Of a DNA stretch of 64,000 nt, positions 45,411-55,890 are shown in pieces (position 1 is the stretch's first letter; each line of letters opens with the position of its first letter). The stretch covers positions 63,591,930-63,655,929 of the forward strand of contig NW_024609836.1 in assembly GCF_016920785.2 (NCBI RefSeq). The letters are read 5' to 3'. The notes beneath the pieces were generated by a model that made no database searches, was not told the origin of the DNA, and saw only the letters and a program-made list of their open reading frames with translations. Source of the DNA: Ixodes scapularis. Its lineage: Eukaryota; Arthropoda; Arachnida; Ixodida; Ixodidae. The translations under genes were made by a program, and so were the position numbers.

Positions 45411-45635
45411 GCGACGTATAGGACAACGTCGAGGACGGCGTCATAGAGCTCAACGCCAAGTACGGCGTCTAGGACGACGCCGAGGACGCCGTCAAGAACG
45501 GCGCCTAGGACGACGACGTAAAGAACGACCTCTAAGACGATTTCTAGGACGAACTTGAGGACGACGTCTGGGACGTCGTCGAGAACGACGCCAAGAGGGT
45601 GACGTCTAGGATGACGTCGAGAACGACGCTTAGAG
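45411..45635. repeat. 12-bp minisatellite (GTCGAGGACGAC-like)
   Basis: About 18 diverged tandem units of roughly 12 bp with consensus GTCNAGGACGAC, with a few 15-bp units. In frame it would give Asp/Glu-rich peptide but several units contain TAG, so it is not coding. Confidence 0.8.
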
Positions 45636-46390
45636 TAGGTGATAAGGAAGCTGTGGAGTATTTGCGTGAACGGCCACGTTTAGCTGCGGAAGCCGCCGCA
45701 GATGTAGACGCTGCTGCCGATGTCGAGGCCGTAGATGTGACTCGGTCGCCTCACAGTCCGTCGCACGAAGCACACAACGAGCAAAAATGAAGTCCGAAGA
45801 GCGCACACCTCGTGTGGAAACTGCGCCTTTGGCCACACATCGTGCGACGTTTTCTGCTTTCTGTCATTTTCAGTCACGTGGGTTTTCGTATCTGGTATGC
45901 GGGACGAAAATATAATAGAACATTTCAACCTGGAATATGCGAGAAAATATAGGTGAGGCAAAACAAGAATGTGTGGCAATCACGCATTTTTCGTAAACAC
46001 CTACCAGCGGCGTGGAGAAATCAAGACAATGTTTTACCGCATACCAGAAGTGCCGACATTCAAGATGGCTGCGCCCCTGTTGAAAAGGTGTCACCAACTC
46101 ATGTTTACGAACAAGCCGGCACGCCCCTAGCGGACGCCACCAACGCCGCGCATGCGCGATGGGGGTGTGGGCAAGAAGTTCGCCGTCGCCCATAAAGAAA
46201 CATTGGAATGGGATGGCTTCGGCGTCGGTGTTAGTCCCTGCGCTCTTCTTCGCGTTAAAATTGTTGATTCTACGTCTTCCAGGCAATGTCTGACGACTTG
46301 AGCGGCCTCAGCAAAATTTAAGAGGCTCGTTACACAGGTGGCGCCATGACGAGCGGTCACGTAATGAAGTGCGTGCGCTTGTTTATGTTT
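45636..46390. other. No gene recognised
   Basis: Short frames only; the right part may be 5' UTR of the LINE that follows. Confidence 0.35.
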
Positions 46391-46615
46391 TGGTTTGCGT
46401 TCTCCACGCTCGGGTAATCTTCGCCTGCGGCCCTCTTTCCACGCAAACACCTCGCGACGCAACGTGCCCATCGCCAAGCGAATTTCGACCGTCTGGAGTG
46501 GAGCACAGCGGCGGCATCCAGTCGCGGATGGGCTAAGCCTACCCGCTTCGGCCCGAACCCGTCGCCGGCGAAGAACCGGACGTACTGCCGCCCGACCTCC
46601 GTCCTTCAACCTCAT

Positions 46616-47017
46616 GTGTACTTGATTCTTCTCTGTGCTGGCGATGTACCGCTCAACCCGGGACCGTGTCCTACTTGTCCTCGCTGCTGCAGGCCGCTCT
46701 ACGACAGCGTGGCGGCGTTACAATGCGATGGGTGCACCATCTGGGTCCACAGGAAATGCAAGCAGTTCTCACTGCCTACCTATCAGCGTCTGTGGAACTG
46801 CACATAACCATGGTACTGCGGCATGTGCCAGCTGCCATCGTTCGACGACAGACTGTTCGAAGCGCCGAACCAGCCTGCACTAACGACGATCGCATCACCT
46901 ACCACAGCCGGGGACAGACCCAGCCCAACCGTCCCGACTACGTCACCGAGAGGGAATGCAATGCAATTGAAAATTTGGTACTCCAAAGTCAGATCAGTGA
47001 AAAACGAGATAAAATAA
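46616..47017 (+). pseudogene. LINE N-terminal PHD-like zinc finger
   Basis: GDVPLNPGPCPTCPRCC, then LQCDGCTIWVHRKC and, after an in-frame TAA at 46805, PWYCGMCQLPSFDD. The Cys/His spacing (C-C, C-C, H-C, C-C) fits a PHD finger, which is found at the N-terminus of many CR1-type LINE proteins. The in-frame stop shows decay. Confidence 0.7.
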
Positions 47018-47967
47018 TTAAACACTTTACTTGATTCAACAGACGACACTGCGTTCACCCTCGCCGAAACATGGCTGGACTCGGCGACATGCGACGGCCA
47101 GATCGTCGACACCACCCGATACCAGGTGTTCCGGAAAGAGCGCTCGACGTCCCGCGGGGGTGGGGTCAAGGTGCTCGCCCCATCCCACCTTGCTTGCCGC
47201 CACTAATACGACCTCGAACAGGACACATTAGAGGCCATCTTCGTAGAGTTTCGGAACTCCCGGAGCAAATCTTTGCCTAGCCTGTATTTACATTCCCCCT
47301 CACGCACAAACACTGGTATTCGAAACCCTCCCAATTTCCATCGACAAACTTGTGGAACAGCGCACATCATACACAAGCATATACCTGCTTGGAGACTTTA
47401 ATGTGCACATCGATTGGAGTGATCTCTTGTCCCCCATCCCGTCCACCCCACCGTCCCACCAGCTCCTCGAGATGATGGAACCTGCTGGATTTGTCCAGCT
47501 GTGCAACGACCCACATACCGGTCGCCAGCAGGAAAGGAGTCCCAACTCGACCTGTGTTTCACCACAAACCCCATTCTCGTATCAGAATGCTACGCCCAGG
47601 ACAGTTTACTTGGATGTGATCACAAGGTCATACATATCCATAGTTATACCTCGTTTCCCCGCCAGGGTCGCTTTCCCGTATGGTACACCACTATGCACAG
47701 ACAAACTTTACCCACCTCTGCAAGCTCCACCACCTTGCCCCATGGTCAATGGTACTGAGTGAATCCTCTCCAAACGACATGTACGAGCTCTGGCTTGACT
47801 TTATGGCCGCTATTCAGACCGAAACTGTCCCTCATTTTCATGCCCCCACGAAGAGAAGGCCGCCATGGATAATCAACGACATAGTAAAGATTGCACGAAG
47901 AAAGCGCCAACTATTCAACCGAGCACGGGAACGACACTGCCAGTCCAGCTACAATGAAGATGGTTGA
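47018..47967 (+). pseudogene. LINE endonuclease and linker, broken
   Basis: APE-type endonuclease pieces in several frames: AFTLAETWLDSATCDGQ near 47050, YLLGDFNVHIDWSDL near 47385 (catalytic GDFN), SNTSF-type and GCDHKVIHI near 47615. The linker at 47680-47961 reads VPHFHAPTKRRPPWI and RRKRQLFNRARER. Confidence 0.7.
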
Positions 47968-49744
47968 AAAAACCCCGAGACTGCGGGTAAACGACACAAC
48001 ACTAAAAAGTCTCTAACACAGCTGAAATTTTTATTTTCCAAACCTGGTTATATAGGCACTTCGATACAAAAGAAAAAAGGGGGGAGAGGGTGAGAACCTC
48101 AAAGAATGCCACTTTCCACCAACGTAACCTCTTGACTAAACAACAAGGACAACAGACTCTGCGTCACGCACTTCACTTCTGCGTCACGCACTTGGCTAGG
48201 GTCAGCAGCTTTTTGGAAGAACATTTGGTCAGTTTCCAATCGCAATCGGGGGTATCTGTTCAGGATGTTCTCAAGATTTTAGAAGTGTATCTAGCTTCTA
48301 CTGTTGTGCAACATAATGGTCAAAGTTACATTCAGCAACAGGGTGTGTGTATTGGTTCGGCGGTAGCCCCAACTCTCTCGGATATTTATCTAAGAGACCT
48401 TGATCTGCGTCTTCTAGGGTCTTTTAGACATAGATCCCCTAAGGAAATTCTGGTGAGGAGGTACGTAGACGATATCTTGGTCTGTTCGACAGATGGCTCC
48501 TTGGCGGATTCTTTGGAAAAAGTAGTGTTCGAAGCAGCGCCCGAATTAAAGTTTTCGCTAGAGAGACCGAATGACGACCGTTTACAGTATCTCGATATTC
48601 AACTTAGGAATAGTTCAGGCCTTTGTTGGGAGTACGGAAAGTTCGCCGCAAAACCTCTTCTTCCTTTCAATAGCTGCCATTCTAAACATGTCAAACTGGG
48701 AATAATTCGGAATCTCGTCAATTCAACAGTACAGAAGTCATGCTCACATTTTATTGGCTCTTCTCTTCGTCGACTGACAGAACGTTTCGAGGTTGCTGGA
48801 TATCCACAGGAACATATTTTAAGGCAGTTGATGTATATGATATGTCCAAAGAAGTCAATTCGGAAAAATCCTAGGCCTTCAAAGCGAGTAGTCCTTCCAT
48901 ATTTTCATAAAATTTCGCACAACATCAAAGCGTTAGCCAGCAGGTTTAATATTGGCACTGCCTTTTCTACAGATTATAGATTGAGCCGTTTGACCCCTTT
49001 TGCCTCAACTGTTTCAGGTTGCACGATAAAACACAGAGAAAAGGATGTAGAATGTTCGTCGGGTGTCGTTTACAAGATACCATTTGATTGTGGCCTCTGT
49101 TATATTGGACAGACTAAACGTTGTATAAATGAGCGCATGATGGAACACAAACGTTGTATAATGAAACAAGACCCGTACTCCGAAGTGTCAAAACATGTTA
49201 TCGAATGTAGAAACTGTGTACCGTTGTGGCATCTAACTTCAGTAGAGTTGCGGGAAAAAGATGATCATAAGCGGTTGATAAAAGAGTCATTAACGATATT
49301 AGGTCACGGGAATGCAGTTAATAAGCCGTCGTTTGGGTTGGACAATGAACTGCGGCGTTTTCTTAGGCTGTGAAAAGTTCTGACCTTCAAGGTTTATGTC
49401 TGTCGGTTTTCGGGTAGAAGGGACGATGGGTCGTTCTTTTCTTTTTCTTTTTTTCTTTTTTGTATATGTGTTACTGGGCTTGGGGTTACCAGTGTGTTTG
49501 GCGGTCGGGAAGCGAGGGGTCAAAGATAAGTGAAGTGCGTGACGCAGAGTCTGTTGTCCTTGTTGTTTAGTCAAGAGGTTACGTTGGTGGAAAGTGGCAT
49601 TCTTTGAGGTTCTCACCCTCTCCCCCCTTTTTTCTTTTGTATCGAAGTGCCTATATAACCAGGTTTGGAAAATAAAAAATTCAGCTGTGTTAGAGACTTT
49701 TTAGTGTTGTGTCGTTTACCCGCAGTCTCGGGGTTTTTTCAACC
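47962..49744 (+). mobile_element. Penelope-like element with inverted terminal copies, inserted in the LINE
   Basis: 1783 bp. The outer about 210 bp (47962-48174 and 49533-49744) are near-perfect inverted repeats beginning GGTTGAAAAAACCCCGAG. Inside lies one RT plus GIY-YIG endonuclease frame. Penelope-like elements often carry such inverted partial copies. The host LINE motif TACAATGAAG occurs on both sides (47950-47959, 49786-49795), suggesting a target duplication with extra sequence on the right. Confidence 0.85.
48090..49373 (+). CDS. Penelope-like RT (C-terminal part) with GIY-YIG endonuclease
   Basis: 427 open codons; the first about 30 lie in the inverted repeat and are not native. 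From about residue 40 the RT palm is visible: QQGVCIGSAVAPTLSDIYL and the catalytic RRYVDDILVCS. A linker follows with LPYFHKISHNIKALA and then the GIY-YIG domain GVVYKIPFDCGLCYIGQT, RCINERMMEHKRC, VSKHVIEC. The full protein is usually about 750-850 residues, so the RT N-terminus is missing. The catalytic Asp pair and the endonuclease Tyr/Arg residues are kept. Ends at FLRL and TGA inside the right flank. Confidence 0.88.
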   Translation: MRTSKNATFHQRNLLTKQQGQQTLRHALHFCVTHLARVSSFLEEHLVSFQSQSGVSVQDVLKILEVYLASTVVQHNGQSYIQQQGVCIGSAVAPTLSDIYLRDLDLRLLGSFRHRSPKEILVRRYVDDILVCSTDGSLADSLEKVVFEAAPELKFSLERPNDDRLQYLDIQLRNSSGLCWEYGKFAAKPLLPFNSCHSKHVKLGIIRNLVNSTVQKSCSHFIGSSLRRLTERFEVAGYPQEHILRQLMYMICPKKSIRKNPRPSKRVVLPYFHKISHNIKALASRFNIGTAFSTDYRLSRLTPFASTVSGCTIKHREKDVECSSGVVYKIPFDCGLCYIGQTKRCINERMMEHKRCIMKQDPYSEVSKHVIECRNCVPLWHLTSVELREKDDHKRLIKESLTILGHGNAVNKPSFGLDNELRRFLRL

Positions 49745-51430
49745 ATATGCAATGTACACCAGCTCGTTTGCGCCCTTACTTTTTGTACAATGAAGCCAAG
49801 AAATTGCAGAGGGAAGTGAAGAGGCTCGTGCACATATCGCATTAGGGTTATGTCAAGAGTATCGCAGCCCGAGCAGCCAAAGAGCCCAAGTTATTCTGGG
49901 CCTGTGTACGCTCCCAACGGAAGTCCTCCTCTTCTAGTCACCCATCCTTCAAGCACAACCATAGATTGGTATTTGAACCCTCCACGATAGCTAGCCTATT
50001 CAGCGTACACTTCTCATCAATTTGGTCACCCCCTGAGACTGCAGCCAAAGAAACAATCACTGAAAGCTCCCCTGAATCACCTACCCCGTCCCTAACCCCG
50101 GTCCTCTCGAGACCACCACCAGCACCAGCCTCAATCACTGACAGCCCTGCATCATCCCCTCAGCCCAATCTCTCGTCACTATCAATCACAGAACAGGATG
50201 TACAAGACTCACTGTCCCCCATCCGCACAGCCCAGTACCCCGGGCCAAACCAAGTGCATCCTACATTTTTCAAGCTCTCTGTCACTGTAATCAAGCCTAT
50301 CCTGACCATAATGTTCCAGCGCCTCCTGGATTCCGGCACTGTTCCCTCGGCCTGGAAGAGGTACATAACAACTGTTCACAAAGGAGGTCGACTTGGTACG
50401 GACACCGCGGACTCCTATCGCCCCATCGCATCAGCCTCAATAGTGTGCCACACGCTCGAAAGAATAATCAATAAGAAAATCTTGGACCACATGGAGGACT
50501 ATGGACTGTTCAGCCCGGCAGAGCATGGCTTCAGACGAAGGCACAGCGGCGAGACCGCCCTGGCCGTTGCTGTCCACAGACTCAGCCCGTATCTTGATCA
50601 GCGAACTCTGTCCGAATTTGTCCAGTTGGACTTCTCCAAAGCATTCGACCGGATTGACCATGCGCTTCTTCCCCAAAGGGTGGAGAGGTTGACATTGAGG
50701 GCACCCTGGCCAACTGGCTTATGAACTTCGTCAGTGACTGGACCCAATGAGTGGCCTACCGTGGCCACCTCTCGCCGCCCTGCCCTGTGCTTGCCGGCGT
50801 TCGACAGGGCTGTGTATTCGGGCCAACGCTGTGCTCCATCTATGTGAATGACATCACTGATGGGATGCAATCCAAAGCCATATTACATGCCGATGACCTC
50901 ACGCTCATACAGCCCCTGAACTTACCTGGCGCATTTACCTCCCTATAAAGTGACCCTATAAAGTGACCTCCACTAGTCTACGGTCACAAGCTGCCGATAA
51001 ACGCCAAAAAAAGCCATATAACAGATCACTTATTTGTAGTCTTACGCTTGGTGACATCCCCCTACTTAATGTCAGCAACAGCAAAATTCTTGGAGTTACA
51101 TTCGATCAGCTCCTAGATTTCAGATAGACACGTGCACGAGACCACCTCCCGTGCCAGGCGCACATTGGGATTCATTACTGACATCACAAGCGGCAAGCCG
51201 GCGGCGTCACTTAGAGATCTATACACGGCTCTGGTGCTCCCAGCTATATGGGATCCCCCCTCAACTGTCCTGAAGAGCTCTCTTGAAAGTATCCAGCAGA
51301 GAGCAGCCCCCACGCTCTACAGACGTGTGTTCCTATCGTCGTGTCACACGGTCTCGAGAGACCTCCCCACCACAAGACTCCTACAGCATGCCAAGTGGCA
51401 GAGCCTACAACGCCGTAGGGGTATAATAAT
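49745..51430 (+). pseudogene. LINE reverse transcriptase, broken
   Basis: 49966-50724: IRTAQYPGPNQVHPTFF, VHKGGR, DSYRPIASASIVCHTLERII, SPAEHGFRRRHSGETAL, LDFSKAFDRIDHALL. After a shift, 50751-50948: LAGVRQGCVFGPTLCSIYVN and LHADDLTLI, where the catalytic box is HADD. 51132-51430 holds the thumb part (RRTLGFITDIT, QQRAAPTLYRRV). Cut at about 51430 by the opposite-strand LINE. Confidence 0.8.
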
Positions 51431-51478
51431 AATTTCATAATTTATTTGTGATGGAGGAGCATATCCACAAGACAACGC

Positions 51479-51519
51479 AGGTTCGTCAAAGCCTTCATGG
51501 GCTTTGACGAACCTGCAAT
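51479..51519. repeat. Perfect hairpin (17-bp arms)
   Basis: GCAGGTTCGTCAAAGCC and its complement GGCTTTGACGAACCTGC around a short loop, followed by AATAAAAATAATAATATTTTTATT, itself a palindrome-like AT stretch. Confidence 0.85.
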
Positions 51520-51811
51520 AAAAATAATAATATTTTTATTGCAGGTTTCATAAATTCATACAATGTATTCCGTTTCACTAAAGCACTTGCGTGCTTGTGT
51601 GTGAAAAATGGGCAGTCCAAAAAGAAACAACAACACAAAAAAAAACAACAATCCATTGAAATACAACGAGGCAACAACAACCATCAAGTCATCAAATTTC
51701 CACCAATGTATCATACAAGATGCAATTAACCGAGAATAACAAACAGGACTACTCCGACGTTGTAGAGCAAGGCAACATTTCTCAGAACATCGCGTATATA
51801 TTTTCGTTATG

Positions 51812-51813
<2 letters not shown>

Positions 51814-51849
<36 letters not shown>
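51814..51849. repeat. Homopolymer A tract
   Basis: 36 consecutive A residues within the 3' region of the nested LINE (+ strand sense). Confidence 0.9.
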
Positions 51850-51850
<1 letters not shown>

Positions 51851-52096
51851 AACAAGGCAACAACAACCAAAAAGCATCAAAGTTAAACAAATGTACCAAT
51901 CCGAATCCATTAGCAAAGAATAACGAACAACAAGTCGACTCTGACCCTGCAAACAAGGTAACATAACTCTACCATCGAGTACATCTTTAGTTATGTTATG
52001 ATCCGTCCCGGTGAGGTTTCACGTGGTGGTTTTGTTTATATAAAGGTAATCACATGCTTACCCACCAGTACATTAAAATTTGCAAAGGTTTACGCT

Positions 52097-52708
52097 CTAG
52101 CTGTCCTTAGTGTGTTTGCACAATTTCTTCATTTCTTTTTTTACCGACGAGATGGATTGCAAAGTTAATAAATTGTCCGGGATGTCATTAAAATATTTGG
52201 GAACATAATACTTCCGTTGTCGCAATCCATAATTCGTATATACTCTTGGAATATGGAGGTTTTCTGTGTGTCTCATTTGCTTTTGCTTGTTCGACTTCAG
52301 CTTGAAATCATGTGTGAAGTAATGTTTTGTAAGAATGACAAACTTCCGCAGGTTATCTATTGACAATAAATCCAGATGATCTAGCTGCTCTTCGAGCGTA
52401 AGGTCTTCATACCATGTGCCGTACGTTATGTTCTTTAGCATTCTTTTTTGTATATTATTTATTTTTTTCTTCTTAAAGCTTGAGCATAATCCATAGGTTG
52501 TTATTCCATACCGAATTTTCGATTCCCCTAGCATCTGATAAACAGTCCTTCTTAGGTTGATATCCGCGCTGCTTCGTAGTTTATATAGGTATCCCGATAA
52601 CAAGTAGTCTATGTGGGAGTCCCATGATAAATGTTCGTCGAAGTATAAAGACCTAAATATTTCGTATCTTTGGCATAAGGTAGCGGTAGGCAAGAGTAGT
52701 GTACGCAT
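52097..52708 (-). pseudogene. Nested LINE C-terminal region
   Basis: 203 codons: FDEHLSWDSHIDYLLSG, ESKIRYGITTYGLCSS, INNIQKRMLKNITYG, YGLRQRKYYVPKYFNDIP. This is the post-RT region of LINE ORF2 proteins. Open in itself but out of frame with the RT part. Confidence 0.8.
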
Positions 52709-52713
52709 TCAGA

Positions 52714-54322
52714 TTAATGCAGTAATAAAGGCTTATCAGGGTTAATTCGCTTTTGGTGAGTGCGGAGGCACATTAAACATGTTTTCTTTTTATTTACAAA
52801 AATCTTATTTTTAGAGAACCATGTCATAACGTCTTTTAAGTCTTCCTGGAAAATGTTGAGAGCACTGTCGTAATTTTTATCTGCGAGAACAAGATTGGTG
52901 TCATCTGCGTACTGGTAAAGTTTGGATTTCAGAGGTGGGGCACCTAAGTCATTCACGTAGATGTTGAATAGCATTGGTCCTAAAACCGAACCCTGAGGAA
53001 TGCCACAGGTGGGATATGCTGCGTCACTCACATTATTCCCGATCTTGACTCTTTGTGCCCTGTTGTAAAAGTAGTCTTTGAAGAATTTTTGGAACGGTCC
53101 CCGGAAACCCAGTTTTTCTAATTTGTTTAGTAATATTTCATGATCTATTGTGTCATAGGCTTTTGTCAGATCTAAGAAGAGTCCAAGTACTATTTCATTA
53201 TTATCTAGTTTACCATTAATAAACTCTGTTATGTCCTCAAGTAGGAGTTTCGTACTTTTCCCGTGCCGGAAGCCGTACTGGCAATTATTTATCAACGAAA
53301 ACTTCTCACAGAATGATATCATATGTTTAAAGACAAACTTTTCCATTATTTGTGAAATCGCAGATAACAAAGCAATTGGTCGATAATTGGTTACTTCTTT
53401 TTTTTTTTCCTTTTTTGTGTATTGGTCTAATGATGGAAACTTTCATTTCATTAGGAATAGTTCCTGTATCGAAAATTCCATTTAATATTGCAAGCAAAAC
53501 TTTTTTTAAGCTGTCATAGTTAAGTCGTATGTCCCGAATTCTTATTTGATCATAACCCGCCGGTTTCGTCGTCGACATTTTCTCAAGTATATCTTTTAGA
53601 TCTGATTCTGACATTTGAGGCAAAAACGCCGAGTTCTGTTGGCTTTTCCTTAGTTTAGGGCCTTCTGCAGCGTTCTTTAATTGGTCACGTAAGTCTTGAA
53701 CTTCTTTAACGAATGCCCTATTAAATTCATTGCTTAATTTATTAATGTTGTGTTCACCAAAGTTTTTCTGTATGAAATCATCTACGCTGACCTTTGGAGG
53801 CTTTCCAATTATTTGATTCACAACGTCCCAAGTTTTCCTGAGATTTTGTCCGCAGTGTTTTAATTGCATTGAATGCAATTTCTTTTTTGCCAACCGAATT
53901 TTTGCCGTCAACCTATTTCGTACTTTTCTAAACTCTTCTTTTAATATCCTATCATCTGGATTTTGTTTACATCTCTTCCACAGCGTACATTTTTCGGAGC
54001 TTAGTTCTAGTATTTCTTGGTCCATCCAGTTGTTCCCCGGCTTTCTCTGTTCAAGTTTAACTCTTTTCATAGACCCGTCATATATGTTCCTGAACTTTTT
54101 GACTACTGCTTTGTATAGAGAGATGTGGTCTAGGTTTAACAGAGCGTCCCAGTTGAATTTTTTTATATTGTGGTCTACCTTCCAGTTGTCCAGTATATGT
54201 TTATATTCCTGCCGCTTCCTATCAAAATTTTGATTGCCCACTATTTTTAGAGTGACGAAAAAGTGATCGGCTACTTTTTGTTTAATGATTCCTGCAAGAA
54301 ACTTGAAATTGCTCGTTCGCAC
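52714..54322 (-). pseudogene. Nested LINE reverse transcriptase and upstream linker
   Basis: 54322-53327 holds the linker between endonuclease and RT (KRVKLEQRKPGNNWMDQEIL, MSTTKPAGYDQIRIRDI, IIRPIHKKGKKKRSNQ), then a shift at an A run near 53400. 53370-52714 has NCQYGFRHGKSTKLLLEDI, LFLDLTKAYDTIDHEILL, CGIPQGSVLGPMLFNIYVND and the catalytic QYADDTNLVLAD. Catalytic YADD is intact, but the protein is split into at least three frames. Confidence 0.85.
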
Positions 54323-54324
54323 TA

Positions 54325-54713
54325 TTATGTGATCAATGCACGTTTTTGTATTTTTTTTTCTGCCAGGTATTCTTCTGTAGTGTAAGCATCAATGAGGTTT
54401 TGTAATCCATAACTGTACAGTATGTCGAGGTAATCCGTGACTCCGCTTCTACTAGGACACATAACGTCGATGTTGAAGTCTCCTGCTAATATAATATGGT
54501 CATTATTGTTAAACATGGTTAAAAGTTTCACCAATTCGACGTTAAATGCACTTATATTGCCACTCGGTGGCCTGTATACCGCGCATAAAGTAAACGATAG
54601 GTCGCTTTTGTTCATATTTATCACCATAACCTCTGCCTGATGCAGGGACACTTCAATGCGTTCGTACAGCCAAGTGTTTCTAATGAATATAAGTATTCCT
54701 GCCCCTCTTCTTC
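54325..54713 (-). pseudogene. Nested LINE endonuclease fragment, 5'-truncated
   Basis: SLHQAEVMVINMNKSD, CAVYRPPSGNISAF, HIILAGDFNIDVMCPS, SGVTDYLDILYSYGL: APE endonuclease core with the GDFN metal-site motif. The N-terminal third is missing. Confidence 0.8.
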
Positions 54714-54715
54714 CA

Positions 54716-54954
54716 TGGCAACAATCAGGCTGCTCTGCCTCTTTATGGGCACCGGTCCGCCTGAAGTCCCCTTTCCACTGCGCCTCAACAAACGTACCGG
54801 CAGGCTGCAGCCCCTTCTATCGCGGACCCTGCGCCACAGCAAGTCATGGCTCATACGTGCTGCAAGGTCACTCCCCCCAAAGATGACAGAAACTTCCCCC
54901 GACCACCGGGATGACATTCGGGAGCTGTGCAGAGCAATCGCGTCCCCCATATAG
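54716..54954 (+). pseudogene. C-terminus of the split CR1-like LINE
   Basis: PLRLNKRTGRLQPLLSR, TLRHSKSWLIRAARSLP and REL.RAIASPI: the usual end of CR1-type ORF2, separated from its RT by the nested LINE. Stop at 54952-54954. Confidence 0.7.
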
Positions 54955-55179
54955 TGCGTGTGTGTGCATGTATGTGTTGTTTAGGTACTGTACATTATGT
55001 GTGCCTGGACTTTTTTGTCTGTTCCTGACCGATACTTACGTTCGTTGCCCTTTTTTTTCTTTCTATTTTTTTCTAATCTCAATATATAGCGCCGCCCGGT
55101 CGGTGTCAGGGGCACAAAACATGTATGGGCGCATGCCTTTCCCGAAATACCTGCACACCGGGCAGCACTGTGCGATAAA

Positions 55180-55222
55180 AGTGCGATACAATACGATACA
55201 ATACAAGACAATACAATACAAA
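55180..55222 (+). repeat. 3' microsatellite tail of the CR1-like LINE
   Basis: GCGATACAATACGATACAAT followed by ACAAGACAATACAATACAAA: tandem 5-10-bp units at the 3' end, as usual for CR1/L2-type elements. Confidence 0.7.
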
Positions 55223-55288
55223 ACTCGGCGTGAGTAATGTAACTTGCTGCGATTCATTCCGCGTGGACGCCGCAGAATGGACGCTAAA

Positions 55289-55424
55289 GCCTGATTCACA
55301 AGGTGAAGTTCTGCTCGCTGTTTTCAGTCATGACGTCGCTCGGCCTGCAAAAGCCTGAACCGTAGCTGAGATGTCGACGTCGATACTTAAACTCGCAAGC
55401 AGAATCGGACCGTGTGAATCAGGC
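55289..55424. repeat. MITE with GCCTGATTCACA ends
   Basis: 136 bp bounded by GCCTGATTCACAAGG and the inverse CGTGTGAATCAGGC. No internal ORF. Confidence 0.75.
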
Positions 55425-55490
55425 ATAGCAAGTCGGTGATGGCCACTGGTAACAATTATCAACATCTCCTTATATCTACTGTTTACACCG

Positions 55491-55768
55491 AGCCTACTTA
55501 CCGGAAGCAACCTTCAAACTTAAACGTCTTTTGAGGTCAGCACTTCTTATCGCAATTACCGGGTCAACGTTTGGTCTACGGGCCACTGTAGTTTGAACGA
55601 GCAGACGTCAAGCAGAAACGTCTGAGAGAGCAGACGACAGCTCGAACGATGAGGCGGCCGTTTGAGCGTGGTGACGCACTGAACGTAGTCCGCAGGTGGT
55701 CCGTGCAACTTGACGGCTTTCCCGCGTTTATGTTGGAACAAAACAAATAAATTTCACGACCATAAGTA
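55491..55768. repeat. Interspersed repeat, copy 2 (GTTTACACCGAGCCT family)
   Basis: Counterpart of 3731-4066; this copy is not cut by a gap and ends near GACCATAAGT. Confidence 0.6.
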
Positions 55769-55855
55769 TGCGTGAATTCAATCCAAAGTGCTTTCCGCCC
55801 AAGCAATCGTGGTCCGGCGACGTCTGTTTTTCCTTTTTCACGGCCCCTGTTCACG

Positions 55856-55890
55856 TTTCTGCCTGCTCGGACGAACCGAGCAGGCAGAAA
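55856..55890. repeat. Perfect hairpin (15-bp arms)
   Basis: TTTCTGCCTGCTCGG and its complement around ACGAA; near-symmetric extension by ACG on both sides. Confidence 0.85.

Larger units (their letters stand above)
51431..54713 (-). mobile_element. Second LINE on the opposite strand, nested in the CR1-like LINE
   Basis: On the - strand from about 54713: GAGILIFIRNTW-type endonuclease, RT, and C-terminus, ending in an ATT-type microsatellite tail around 51424-51434. It is 5'-truncated inside the endonuclease domain. The host LINE resumes immediately outside (QSLQRRRG at the left, ATIRLLCLF at the right). Confidence 0.75.
46390..55222 (+). mobile_element. CR1-like LINE with PHD-type finger, split by two later insertions
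   Basis: Read 5' to 3' on the + strand: finger domain (46616-47017), endonuclease (47040-47760), linker (47680-47961), then the Penelope-like insert (47962-49744), RT (49966-51430), the opposite-strand LINE insert (about 51431-54713), the C-terminus (54716-54954), and a 3' UTR ending in a (GATACAATAC)n/(ACAAT)n tail at about 55180-55222. Stops and shifts are frequent, so it is inactive. Its 5' limit is uncertain. Confidence 0.75.

Noticed and set aside
48090..48180. Native N-terminus of the Penelope-like protein
   Set aside because: This part is the inverted terminal copy and appears also as an ORF at the other end (49616-49299, - strand).
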